A program made the translations under genes and the position numbers. A DNA stretch of 61,634 bases, from the NCBI GenBank assembly GCA_016786745.1, contig JAEUVS010000076.1, positions 1 to 61,634 of the forward strand, read 5' to 3'. Below, piece after piece: positions 36,936 to 45,221 of this stretch. The notes under the pieces are model-generated. The model did not search any database. It had not been told where the DNA came from and was given only the letters and a program-made list of their open reading frames with translations. The stretch is from Chitinophagaceae bacterium (GTDB taxonomy: Bacteria; Bacteroidota; Bacteroidia; Chitinophagales; Chitinophagaceae). Numbering within the stretch: the stretch's first letter is position 1; every line of letters starts with the position of its first letter.

Positions 36936-37762
36936 ATATACAGGAATACATATCAAGCGGAATAATCGAGAGCTACGTGCTTGGCCTGGCCGATGAAGCG
37001 GAACGTGCGGAGTATGAACGCATGGCTGCCATCCATCCTGAAATAAGGGAAGCACAGAATGCTTTTGAATTATCTCTCGAGGCCGCCGCTTTGCAAAACA
37101 CAATTGTTCCACCTGTACACATTAAAAGCAAATTGCTTTCTGCGATAGATATGGACGAACAGCAACCTGGCACGCCTGTACAACCCGGCTATAAAGAACC
37201 GGTCCGCCCACACGCTAAAGTGGTAAAAAGAGACTTCACACGACTGATTGCAGCAGCGGCAGTGATCTTATTGCTGATGAGTACGGCGTTAAACTTTTAC
37301 TTCTTCAGCCGTTACAGGGAATACAACGAAAAGTATGTCGCATTGATCCAGCAGCAAACGGAACTTGCCACGCACAACCAGATATTGCAAACACGCTTGC
37401 TTGAATATGAAAGGGCTGTAGAGATGATGAAGGATCCAAACATGTACGTGGTGAAAATGCCCGCAGCGCCTAATAGTCCCGACTCTACAAGTGCGACCAC
37501 AGTTTACTGGGATACAAGAACAAAAGACGTTTATCTCGCTGTAAACAGGCTTCCTGAACCGGCTGCGGGACAACAATACCAGTTGTGGGCCATCGTAGAT
37601 GGTAAACCCGTGGATGCAGGTGTATTCGAAATGAGGGAAGGAGCCGGCATGAGTAAGATGAAAAATATACCGAAAGCTGAGGCATTTGCCGTTACGCTTG
37701 AAAAGAAAGGCGGAAGCGCTGTGCCTTCGCTTGATAAGCTATATGTAATGGGCAGGATCTAG
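36932..37762 (+). CDS. Anti-sigma factor, RskA-like
   Basis: 276 residues starting at GTG 36932. An N-terminal cytoplasmic sigma-binding region (about 1-85, with ESYVLGLADEAERAEYERM), one membrane span at about 103-122 (LIAAAAVILLLMSTALNFYF), a short coiled coil (about 128-165), and a periplasmic RskA domain (about 175-276) with VYWDTRTKDVYLAVNRLP and YQLWAIVDGKPVDAGVFE. It should hold the sigma factor at the membrane until a redox or envelope signal releases it. It lacks the FecR domain used with TonB receptors. Confidence 0.9.
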   Translation: MNIQEYISSGIIESYVLGLADEAERAEYERMAAIHPEIREAQNAFELSLEAAALQNTIVPPVHIKSKLLSAIDMDEQQPGTPVQPGYKEPVRPHAKVVKRDFTRLIAAAAVILLLMSTALNFYFFSRYREYNEKYVALIQQQTELATHNQILQTRLLEYERAVEMMKDPNMYVVKMPAAPNSPDSTSATTVYWDTRTKDVYLAVNRLPEPAAGQQYQLWAIVDGKPVDAGVFEMREGAGMSKMKNIPKAEAFAVTLEKKGGSAVPSLDKLYVMGRI

Positions 37763-37799
37763 CATAGCTCATATTTTTGAATTATCTTCCGGCCCTGAT

Positions 37800-38183
37800 A
37801 TGCCGGCAATGTTCAGAAGGATTTTCTCCTATAAATTTTTTCCGCTCGCCTTTACCATCCTTACTATCGTTTTGCTTTGCTTGCCAGGCTCCATGGTTCC
37901 GGGAACAGGTATATTTTCCATAAAAAATCTCGACAAGATTGTGCACGTTTTCCTCTTTGGAATGAACGTTCTTTTCTGGGGATGGCATTTTTGGGCATCG
38001 GGTCGCGAAGCGAAAAGCCTGAGGATCATATTTATAACTGCAACGATATTGGTAAGCCTGCTGGGCATCCTGATGGAGTACGTGCAGATGTATTTTATCC
38101 CCAACCGTTCTTTCGATGGATACGATATCCTGGCCGACATTGTAGGGGCCGTACTTGCTGGCCTTTGGTTGTTAAGGAGTTAG
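37800..38183 (+). CDS. VanZ-family membrane protein
   Basis: 127 residues with four hydrophobic spans. FTILTIVLLCLPGSMVP in the first third, DKIVHVFLFGMNVLFWGW (His in the second helix) and LVSLLGILMEYVQMYFIPNRSFDGYDILADIVGAVLAGL at the end (parts LMEYVQ and DGYDILAD) are typical of VanZ-like proteins. The family is linked to teicoplanin resistance in some Gram-positives, but most members have no known function and no resistance role is implied. Confidence 0.87.
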   Translation: MPAMFRRIFSYKFFPLAFTILTIVLLCLPGSMVPGTGIFSIKNLDKIVHVFLFGMNVLFWGWHFWASGREAKSLRIIFITATILVSLLGILMEYVQMYFIPNRSFDGYDILADIVGAVLAGLWLLRS

Positions 38184-38307
38184 AATTTTTTTAGAAGAAA
38201 TTTAAGGAAAGATGAATTTTATTGCAGCGTTTAGAAAATGCCTCTTGTCTTAAATCTTTACTGCTTCATAAAGTGGTCAATTCGATAACGTGGTTGAAAT
38301 AATAAAA

Positions 38308-38327
38308 GCCCCTGTAGAAACAGGGGC
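38308..38327 (+). promoter_or_regulatory. GC-rich hairpin before the MRKLTAL mini-ORF
   Basis: GCCCCTG-TAGAAA-CAGGGGC has a perfect 7-bp stem and 6-base loop. No T-run follows on the plus strand; on the minus strand the A-rich sequence before it gives CTTTTATTATTT, so a weak terminator for minus-strand transcription is possible. It is followed by CCAAAACTAACTGCTTATG. Confidence 0.5.
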
Positions 38328-38348
38328 CGTAACCAAAACTAACTGCTT

Positions 38349-38449
38349 ATGAGAAAATTGACTGCTTTATGAAGTTTTTTGAATCAACTTACTGTTACAA
38401 TGGCAAAACCGGTGCCATTACGCTTCACCGAATTGTTAAACCGGTATAA
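38349..38449 (+). other. Overlapping mini-ORFs (leader-peptide-like or gene relic)
   Basis: ATG 38349 encodes MRKLTAL and stops at TGA 38370-38372; ATG 38369 overlaps that stop (ATGA) and encodes 26 residues beginning MKFFESTYCYNG, ending at TAA 38447-38449. MRKLTAL resembles the first residues of many exported Bacteroidota proteins, including SusC-like receptors, so this may be the 5' end left after deletion of such a gene. A true regulatory leader is the alternative. Nothing downstream on the plus strand could be controlled, since prfA is on the other strand. Confidence 0.3.
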
Positions 38450-38559
38450 CAGGATCCAAAAAGACAGATTTTTCAATTATTACTGGTACAAAGGTAGACC
38501 CGTGTAGATTTCTTTTCCCTAATGTGGATTTGATTTCTCATAATCTTAACAGTGAACTG

Positions 38560-39624
38560 TCAATTCTGCCGCGCCAGTTTTTCAGCATTTTCGGCAAATT
38601 GTAAGGCGTCGATGAACTCCTGGATATCGCCATTCAGCACTACGTCAAGATTATATACGGTAAGGCCAATCCGGTGATCGGTTATACGGCCCTGTGGGAA
38701 GTTATATGTTCTGATTTTCGCGCTCCGGTCACCGCTGCTGACAAGACTTTTACGATGACGGGCGATTTCTTCTTCCTGCTTTCTCACCTGTTCTTCATAG
38801 AGTTTTGTACGAAGCATCTGCATAGCCTTTTCCCTGTTTCCCAGCTGTGAACGTTCTGTCTGGCATACCACCACGGTACCTGTCGGAATATGCGTAAGCA
38901 TCACCTTCGTTTCAACTTTATTTACATTCTGACCACCGGCGCCGCCGCTTCGCGCAGTTTCCATTTTTACATCGGAGGGGTTTAGCTCAAAATCTACTTC
39001 TTCCGCTTCCGGCATTACGGCCACAGTGGCAGCTGAAGTATGAACGCGGCCGCTGGTTTCGGTTTCAGGCACCCTTTGCACACGGTGAACGCCGCTTTCA
39101 AATTTAAGGGTGCCGTAAACATCTTCGCCCGTTACCTCCAGTTGAACTTCTTTATATCCTCCTACGGTTCCTTCACTCTCACTTAAAATGGCAGTTTTCC
39201 AGCCGCGCCGTTCGCAGTAACGCATATACATCCGAAGAAGATCGCCCGCGAACAGGCTTGCTTCGTCGCCGCCGGTGCCCGCCCGGATTTCTATAATCGC
39301 ATTTTTATCGTCCTGCGGATCCTTTGGAATCAGCAGTTGGCGTATGAATGATTCAATCTTTTCTTTCTTCTCTTCAAGTACGGGCGCCTCGATTTTCGCG
39401 AGATCACGAAGCTCCGCGTCGTCGCCATTGAGCGCCTCCTTGTTGAATTCTATGTCATCGAGAATGTTGAGGTACTCCTTGTGCGCATTTACAATCTTCT
39501 CCAGGCTCCGGTATTCCTTGCTCGTTTCCATAAACTTTTTGTTATCGTTCACTATTTCAGGATTCGTGAGCGCAACGCCAAGATCTTCAAACCGGGCCTT
39601 TATCGCCTCTAATTTATCTAACAT
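38560..39624 (-). CDS. prfA: Peptide chain release factor 1
   Basis: 354 residues. The codon-recognition tripeptide is PET (186-188 in [14 protein letters not shown]), fitting the PxT rule of RF1 and so UAA/UAG recognition; RF2 would have SPF. The GGQ loop that triggers hydrolysis is at 230-232 ([11 protein letters not shown]). [13 protein letters not shown] (about 114-126) is also typical. A -7 box lies at 39659-39666. prmC is not adjacent. Confidence 0.95.
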   Translation of the reverse strand: MLDKLEAIKARFEDLGVALTNPEIVNDNKKFMETSKEYRSLEKIVNAHKEYLNILDDIEFNKEALNGDDAELRDLAKIEAPVLEEKKEKIESFIRQLLIPKDPQDDKNAIIEIRAGTGGDEASLFAGDLLRMYMRYCERRGWKTAILSESEGTVGGYKEVQLEVTGEDVYGTLKFESGVHRVQRVPETETSGRVHTSAATVAVMPEAEEVDFELNPSDVKMETARSGGAGGQNVNKVETKVMLTHIPTGTVVVCQTERSQLGNREKAMQMLRTKLYEEQVRKQEEEIARHRKSLVSSGDRSAKIRTYNFPQGRITDHRIGLTVYNLDVVLNGDIQEFIDALQFAENAEKLARQN

Positions 39625-39658
39625 AGTATTCTCCTTACTTTTAGGTAAAATCGGGTCG

Positions 39659-39666
39659 CAAAGTTA
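39659..39666 (-). promoter_or_regulatory. -7 promoter element for prfA
   Basis: TAACTTTG followed by C on the minus strand, 34 bases before the prfA ATG. Confidence 0.55.
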
Positions 39667-39681
39667 ATTGTTTCACAGATC

Positions 39682-40854
39682 ATGCTCAGGAAGTTCAGTG
39701 CCGACAGGCTGTTTACGGGTTATACATTGCTGGGTGCCGATTCCGTATTGGTAACCGACGAAAACGGTGTTGTTCAGGACATCGTTCCGATTGATACCGC
39801 CGGCGAGGGTATCGAAAAATATAACGGCATTATTTGCCCGGGTTTTGTCAATTGTCATTGTCACCTCGAATTGTCGCACATGCACGACCTCGTACCGAGA
39901 AACTCCGGTATGATAAAATTTTTACTGGCTGTAATGAGCGGACGGCAGGCCGAAGAAGAGAAGGTGATTAACGCTATGCAGGCAGCTGACAATGCAATGA
40001 AAGAAAGTGGAATTGTTGCAGTTGGCGATATATGCAATACGGCAGATTCAATTAGAGTGAAGTCGAAGTCGGCGTTGTTGTATCATAATTTTATCGAGGT
40101 CACCGGCTTTACGGCTGCAAAGGCGCGCAGCCGGTTTGATCAGGGTGCCGAAATGTATGCGAAGTTTCTCGAACGGGGAATGGACCGTGTTTCGATCGTT
40201 CCTCACTCGCCTTATTCAGTGTCAGAAGAACTGTTTGAATTGATCAACGCGCATCAAAAAGGAAGCCTGCTTTCTATTCACAACCAGGAAAGTATTGCGG
40301 AAACAGAATTTTTTACTACGGGAAAAGGAGAGATGCTTGAATTGTATAAAGCTCTTGGTATCGACATCACTCACTTTGTTCCCTCGAAGGAGAGCAGCCT
40401 GGTTCGTTCAATAATAAAAATTACCGGCGATCACTCGTTGATTCTTGTGCACAATGTAAACACTTCCGCCCGCGATCTCAAGGCAATACACCGCGGGAGA
40501 AATCTTCCTTTACTGTTTTGGTGTCTTTGTCCTGCCGCGAACGTGTATATCAACAACGAACTTCCTGATGTGGTTCTTCTAAAAAATTACAATTGTAAGA
40601 TCGTTGTTGGCACAGATAGCCTTGCTTCGAATGATCAGCTGAATATACTCGAAGAGTTAAAAATTTTGCAGGAAAGGTTCGGTGAACTTTCTACTGCCGA
40701 GTTATTGAGATGGGCAACACTTAACGGGGCCGAAGCGCTGCGTATTGATGAGAAGTATGGAACATTTGAAAACGGAAAACAGCCGGGCGTGGTAAATATT
40801 TCCGGTGGAGAAAATGGATCTCTTGCCGGAACCGTATCAAAAAGAATTTTATGA
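39682..40854 (+). CDS. Amidohydrolase-family protein (MtaD/chlorohydrolase-like)
   Basis: 390 residues, cytosolic TIM-barrel metallohydrolase. Metal ligands: HCH in GFVNCHCHLELSH (about 53-65), His in LLSIHNQES (about 205), His in LILVHN and the late Asp in VVGTDSLASN (about 311). The composite beta domain is formed by both ends (LFTGYTLLGADSVLVTDENG and GTFENGKQPGVVNI). It is closest in pattern to deaminases acting on nucleoside-like substrates (MTA/SAH or aminodeoxyfutalosine deaminases), but I cannot choose among them. The stop overlaps the convergent recO stop by 6 bases. Confidence 0.85.
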   Translation: MLRKFSADRLFTGYTLLGADSVLVTDENGVVQDIVPIDTAGEGIEKYNGIICPGFVNCHCHLELSHMHDLVPRNSGMIKFLLAVMSGRQAEEEKVINAMQAADNAMKESGIVAVGDICNTADSIRVKSKSALLYHNFIEVTGFTAAKARSRFDQGAEMYAKFLERGMDRVSIVPHSPYSVSEELFELINAHQKGSLLSIHNQESIAETEFFTTGKGEMLELYKALGIDITHFVPSKESSLVRSIIKITGDHSLILVHNVNTSARDLKAIHRGRNLPLLFWCLCPAANVYINNELPDVVLLKNYNCKIVVGTDSLASNDQLNILEELKILQERFGELSTAELLRWATLNGAEALRIDEKYGTFENGKQPGVVNISGGENGSLAGTVSKRIL

Positions 40855-41589
40855 TAAAACCGCTTCGAGCACTGGAAGCGTTTTCATTTTTCCAAAGTCC
40901 TCGATGTGCAGCGCATAAAAAGTTTCAAGGGCGTGAAGCAGAACACGCCGGGTTTCCTGGTTAAGCTTAAGCTGTGATAATTCTGAGGGCTGCATTACTT
41001 TCAGCAGGTCAGATACTATTCGACTGTTTTCCTCCTCGAGAAAATGCATGTGTGATGGCCTGGTATCTGAAAATTTTCCCTCCTCGAGGTCTAAGTAGGC
41101 TAAAGCCGGGGTGAATCTGTCGGTAATGCGAAATCCGTAGAATCCGCTTAGGCTAACGGCGAAGTATAAAGGGAAGTTAGCCGAAACGGCATCAGAGGCT
41201 TTATCGAGATGGATAAAAGCATCTTCTACAAAATTGAAAAGCGAGGGATTCGGTTCGGGTTGCTTAAGACTGCGCTGTAAAAGCTCAATCATAAATAGTG
41301 CGACGGAATTCCGAAACACGTTGAAGAAAATGGACTCATAAACGTATCCCCATCTGAATTCCTTTATCCGCTGCAGATTTTTCATTTCGTTGTGGTAGAC
41401 CACAAGGTCGAGGATCGCGCAGGGTTGAAGAAGATTGGCCTTGCCTGACCCTTTTTTTGAAGTTACTCTAACACCATTCACCAGGTACGACTGCAACCCG
41501 AACAGTTCTGTATAGATAGCCGCGATTACACTCGTTTCGCCATAGCGTACCGTTCTAAGAACTATCCCTTTTGTTTTGTGAGTAACCAC
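40849..41589 (-). CDS. recO: DNA repair protein RecO
   Basis: 246 residues. RecO loads RecA on SSB-coated DNA with RecR. The N-terminal OB fold has TKGIVLRTVRYGETSVIAAIYTELFG (key parts KGIVL and YGE) and the later helical domain contains LLQPCAILDLVVYHNE. The zinc finger of some RecO proteins is absent. The plus-strand RND gene begins 57 bases away on the other strand. Confidence 0.9.
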   Translation of the reverse strand: MVTHKTKGIVLRTVRYGETSVIAAIYTELFGLQSYLVNGVRVTSKKGSGKANLLQPCAILDLVVYHNEMKNLQRIKEFRWGYVYESIFFNVFRNSVALFMIELLQRSLKQPEPNPSLFNFVEDAFIHLDKASDAVSANFPLYFAVSLSGFYGFRITDRFTPALAYLDLEEGKFSDTRPSHMHFLEEENSRIVSDLLKVMQPSELSQLKLNQETRRVLLHALETFYALHIEDFGKMKTLPVLEAVLS

Positions 41590-41606
41590 TGTGCAAAGTT
41601 AAGCGG

Positions 41607-41614
41607 TATATTTG
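41607..41614 (+). promoter_or_regulatory. -7 promoter element for the RND exporter gene
   Basis: TATATTTG followed by C, 32 bases before ATG 41647. It lies downstream of the upstream in-frame ATG at 41578, which argues against that longer start. Confidence 0.6.
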
Positions 41615-41646
41615 CCCTTTGTTTTATTAAAACATATTCTTCGCCG

Positions 41647-43986
41647 ATGTGGGAAAGGATCGCTTCATTTATTCTTCGTTACAGGTTCCCGTTACTGATC
41701 ATTGTCATACTTTTTACCGCATTCATGGGCTGGCAGGCGTCGAAAGTGCAGCTGAGTTATGAATTTACGAGAGCAATTCCCACTGATAATCCCAAGTACC
41801 AGGAATACCAGGACTTCCGCCGCCAGTTTGGGGAAGATGGGAACCTTTTAGTAATCGGAATACAAACAAATGAACTTTTCCAGGAAAAGCTGTTCAATGA
41901 TTATGCTGACCTGGCTGAAAAACTAAGAACCACCGACGGCGTGATAGGAGTGTTGAGCATCCCCGGTGCGAGTAATCTTGTTAAGGATACTACTTCAGAA
42001 AGGCTCAATGCGGTACCATTGTTTCGTGCGGGTCATATTTCGCAACAGGAACTCGACAGCGCCCGCGACATTTTCTTCAAGCTTAAATTCTACAACGGAC
42101 TTCTGTATAATTCTGAAACAAAAACTTACCTGATGGGTGTGAGCATCAACAAAGATGTTCTTAACTCGAAGAAGAGGAATAAGGTTGTGGAAGATATTGT
42201 CGCTGCAGGCGACGCGTTCGGTACTAAACATGCACTCGAAATGCACTACAGCGGCTTGCCATTGATACGCACAAATATGGCAACACGCGTGGCGAATGAA
42301 ATGCAGTGGTTTCTTTTTGGTTCCGTAGTATTGTCCGCCGCCATCCTGTTGGTATTTTTCAGAAGCCCGAGTGCAACCGTGCTTTCTTTGTTTGTGGTAG
42401 TGTGTGGAGTGTTATGCAGCCTCGGCACAATGCATCTGCTCGGGTATAAAATTACGTTGCTTAATGCGTTGATTCCACCATTGATTGTTGTAATCGGGAT
42501 ACCGAATTGCATTTATTTTTTAAATAAATATCACAGTTCATTCAGGAATCTTGAAAGCGATAACCCGGGAGCAAACAATATCAAATCACGGGCGCTTGTT
42601 GAAATGATCGGACGGATGGGTATTGTTACTTTGTTCTGCAACATTGCAGCCGCGATCGGCTTCGCAGTATTTGCACTCACAAGAAGCGCGATACTTAAAG
42701 AGTTTGGTGTGGTTGCAGGCATCAACATCTTTGCGTTATTCTTCATCTCTCTTATAGTCATTCCTGTTGCTCTCAGTCTTTTGCCGGTACCGAAATCGCG
42801 GCATACAAAATACCTGGATAATAAATGGCTGTTGTCTATTCTTGATAAGCTGGAAGTGTGGTCGTTGAATCACAGAAAGGCAATTTATGCGGTTACAGGG
42901 CTTGTGATTGTGTTTTCAATCATCGGTATTTTTAAATTGAAATCGGAAGGATTTATCGTAGACGACCTTCCGCAAACCGATAAAATATATACTGACCTCA
43001 AATTTTTTGAAAACAATTTCAAGGGTGTGATGCCGCTTGAGATTATCGTTGACACGAAACGCAAGAATGGTTTGCGCAGCAACCCGCTTAAAACATTTGA
43101 AAAAATTGATTCACTCTCTGCATTTATCGGATCGCACAAAGAGTTAAACCGGCCTCTTTCAATTGTTGAAGGAATGAAATTCGCCAGGCAGGCTTACTAT
43201 GATGGTGATAGCTCCAACTACGGGCTGCCCAATTCGTTCGATATAGCTTTTCTTGCGCAGTATCTCAACACAAAAACAGATGCTGCAGGAACACAAAACA
43301 ATTTCACGCGACTTGTCCGCAGTTTTATGGACAGTTCCCGGCAGCGCGCGCGTGTCAGCACAAATATGGCCGACGTGGGAAGTAAAAGGCTTCATGAATT
43401 GCTGGATGAAATCGGGAATAAAAGCGAAACAATTTTCGATACAGCTTCTTACAAAGTGACTCTAACGGGCAGCAGTGTAACTTTTCTCGAGGGCACCGCT
43501 TTTATTATTAACGGTCTCAAGGAAAGTATTATGTGGGCTTTTTTACTGATAGCGTTGTGTATGCTGTACCTGTTCCGTTCGATGCGCATTCTTTTATGTT
43601 CACTTGTGCCGAATATCATTCCGTTGGTTATTACTGCCGGCATAATGGGATGGGCAGGCGTGCGCATTAAACCATCAACGGTGCTGGTATTTTCTGTGGC
43701 GCTGGGCATAGCGATCGATATTACAATCAGGTTCCTGGTAAACTACAAACAGGAGTTAAAGGGATCGCGTGAAAGTTCACAAGTCGTGATAGATACTATC
43801 CATAAAACGGGCATTAGCATTATTTACACTTCGCTTGTGCTGATTGCAGGGTTTGTTATTTTTTGTTTCAGCGGATTTGGCGGAACGAAAGCGTTGGGCT
43901 GGCTTACATCGCTCACGCTTGTGATGGCCACGTTTACGAATCTTGTGTTCCTGCCCGCATTGCTCCTAAGCACAGGAAGGAAATAA
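41647..43986 (+). CDS. RND/MMPL-superfamily exporter
   Basis: 779 residues from ATG 41647 (MWERIASFILRYRFPLL). Typical 12-helix layout in two halves: helix 1 (about 12-32), a large periplasmic loop (35-200), helices 2-6 (about 215-400) with ALIPPLIVVIGIPNCIYFLNKY, helix 7 (about 425), a second loop (450-600) and helices 8-12 (about 635-779), including VFSVALGIAIDITIRFLVNY. It belongs to the lipid/hydrophobe exporter type (COG1033-like), not to the tripartite AcrB type; no membrane fusion or outer-membrane partner is adjacent. The substrate is unknown; lipids or hopanoid-like molecules are possible. Confidence 0.88.
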   Translation: MWERIASFILRYRFPLLIIVILFTAFMGWQASKVQLSYEFTRAIPTDNPKYQEYQDFRRQFGEDGNLLVIGIQTNELFQEKLFNDYADLAEKLRTTDGVIGVLSIPGASNLVKDTTSERLNAVPLFRAGHISQQELDSARDIFFKLKFYNGLLYNSETKTYLMGVSINKDVLNSKKRNKVVEDIVAAGDAFGTKHALEMHYSGLPLIRTNMATRVANEMQWFLFGSVVLSAAILLVFFRSPSATVLSLFVVVCGVLCSLGTMHLLGYKITLLNALIPPLIVVIGIPNCIYFLNKYHSSFRNLESDNPGANNIKSRALVEMIGRMGIVTLFCNIAAAIGFAVFALTRSAILKEFGVVAGINIFALFFISLIVIPVALSLLPVPKSRHTKYLDNKWLLSILDKLEVWSLNHRKAIYAVTGLVIVFSIIGIFKLKSEGFIVDDLPQTDKIYTDLKFFENNFKGVMPLEIIVDTKRKNGLRSNPLKTFEKIDSLSAFIGSHKELNRPLSIVEGMKFARQAYYDGDSSNYGLPNSFDIAFLAQYLNTKTDAAGTQNNFTRLVRSFMDSSRQRARVSTNMADVGSKRLHELLDEIGNKSETIFDTASYKVTLTGSSVTFLEGTAFIINGLKESIMWAFLLIALCMLYLFRSMRILLCSLVPNIIPLVITAGIMGWAGVRIKPSTVLVFSVALGIAIDITIRFLVNYKQELKGSRESSQVVIDTIHKTGISIIYTSLVLIAGFVIFCFSGFGGTKALGWLTSLTLVMATFTNLVFLPALLLSTGRK

Positions 43987-44031
43987 TTTTTTTTTCTAAA
44001 GTTGTCCGGTTCTGAAAAAAATTATTCAGAT

Positions 44032-45219
44032 TTACTTTCCTTTCAACTCCTGCTGTAAAGTATTCATCAAATCACTTCCGCGCAGCGACTCGGCAATGAT
44101 AATACCCTCGGGATTAATTAAAACATTATAGGGTATTCCCTGGAATCCGTAAACATCAACCGCCTTGCTGTTCCAGAAAGCAAGATCACTGATGTGCGTC
44201 CATGTGAGGTTATCTTTTTGAATTGCCGCGAGCCAATTCTCTTTTTCTTTGTCGAGAGAAACACCAAGTATCGTGAAGTTTCTGTTCCTGAAAGTATTGA
44301 ACGCTCTTACAATATTTGGATTTTCCTGCCTGCAGGGACCGCACCAGCTAGCCCAGAAATCAACCAGTACATATTTTCCTTTAAATGAGGAAATCGAAAC
44401 ATTTTTTCCCTGTGTGTCGGGCATTGTGAGGTCTGGCGCCTGTTTGCCTACCCAAGATGTTTGTTCTGACCGGGGTTGCACCTGCACATCGCTTGCCTGT
44501 AATTCATTTTTTAAATATTGAAGATTACCATCAGTTGGAAATTTCGCGATCGTTTTTGTAAGCAGCGAATCGTATTCGTCTTTTCCAAACGTTCTTGATG
44601 CCATGCCTAATGTGAACGCAGCTACAAGTGGATTGTCGCTGTTTGAAACAAACTGCCGGATGTAGTTGTTCAAAGAAAGCAGGGAGTTGTTTTTATTTTC
44701 TGTAGCGGATATAATTGAGCTATCGTGCGAGCCCACCATTTTTAAACTGTCAAGTGTTCTGAACGCATTTCCGGTAACGATGCTTTTTTCGCTGTAATCG
44801 AACATAAAATCCGCGAGCGCCTTTGAAGCGCTTGATCCGGTTACATTATAAAACCTGTCTTTTTCAACGAGATTAATTTCGAGGTTTATTTTTCCGTCGT
44901 TAATAACAGGTATCATGGGTCCCTTGTCGATCGCTACATCATAAATACTCTGTCTTGTTGCCTGAGCCTCAAGATTAAATTTGCCATCAGCTTTTACAAA
45001 ATCGCTATCTACCTGGATAGGAGGCGCGTCACCGCCAAAAGGAACTTCATAAAGAATAATTTTTATGGAGTCGGTAGCAAACACGTTTGGAAACTGAACT
45101 TTTAAAGAGTCGAGATTTTTTATTTCTCCTGCTATTTCAACTTTCGTTTCTACTTTGTCTTCCTTGCATGAAAACAGTGTAACAATAGCCAGCGCGAATA
45201 ATATGGTTCGCAAATGCAT
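44032..45219 (-). CDS. TlpA-family thiol-disulfide oxidoreductase lipoprotein
   Basis: 395 residues. Lipoprotein signal MHLRTILFALAIVTLFSC (Cys18). A DUF4369-like beta domain spans about 22-125, a helical spacer 130-245, and a thioredoxin/AhpC-like domain 255-395 with the active-site motif WASWCGPCR (about 291-299) and a cis-Pro region GIPYNVLINPEG. It should reduce disulfides in the periplasm, possibly for cytochrome c or other exported proteins. It begins 2 bases after the gatB stop, so it is cotranscribed with gatB although the functions are unrelated. Confidence 0.92.
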   Translation of the reverse strand: MHLRTILFALAIVTLFSCKEDKVETKVEIAGEIKNLDSLKVQFPNVFATDSIKIILYEVPFGGDAPPIQVDSDFVKADGKFNLEAQATRQSIYDVAIDKGPMIPVINDGKINLEINLVEKDRFYNVTGSSASKALADFMFDYSEKSIVTGNAFRTLDSLKMVGSHDSSIISATENKNNSLLSLNNYIRQFVSNSDNPLVAAFTLGMASRTFGKDEYDSLLTKTIAKFPTDGNLQYLKNELQASDVQVQPRSEQTSWVGKQAPDLTMPDTQGKNVSISSFKGKYVLVDFWASWCGPCRQENPNIVRAFNTFRNRNFTILGVSLDKEKENWLAAIQKDNLTWTHISDLAFWNSKAVDVYGFQGIPYNVLINPEGIIIAESLRGSDLMNTLQQELKGK

Positions 45220-45221
45220 AT

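Larger units (their letters stand above)
38184..38559. other. 376-base intergenic region with hairpin and mini-ORFs
   Basis: The only gap over 300 bases in the window. It holds a 7-bp hairpin (38308-38327) and two overlapping mini-ORFs (38349-38372 and 38369-38449), listed separately. The remaining sequence is A/T-rich with no -7 box that I can defend, and no tRNA-like cloverleaf. An ACAGT-GA-ACTGT inverted repeat lies at the prfA stop (38549-38560). Confidence 0.6.

Noticed and set aside
38184..38559. tRNA or structured RNA gene in the largest gap
   Set aside because: No GTTCRAnnC-type T-loop, no CCA end and no cloverleaf that I could fold by eye; only the 7-bp hairpin is clear.
38549..38560. 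ACAGT-GA-ACTGT as terminator of prfA
   Set aside because: Only 5-bp arms, overlapping the stop codon, and no T-run after it on the minus strand.
41578..41646. Longer N-terminus for the RND exporter (ATG 41578)
   Set aside because: It begins upstream of the -7 box and adds residues without homology before the typical RND start.
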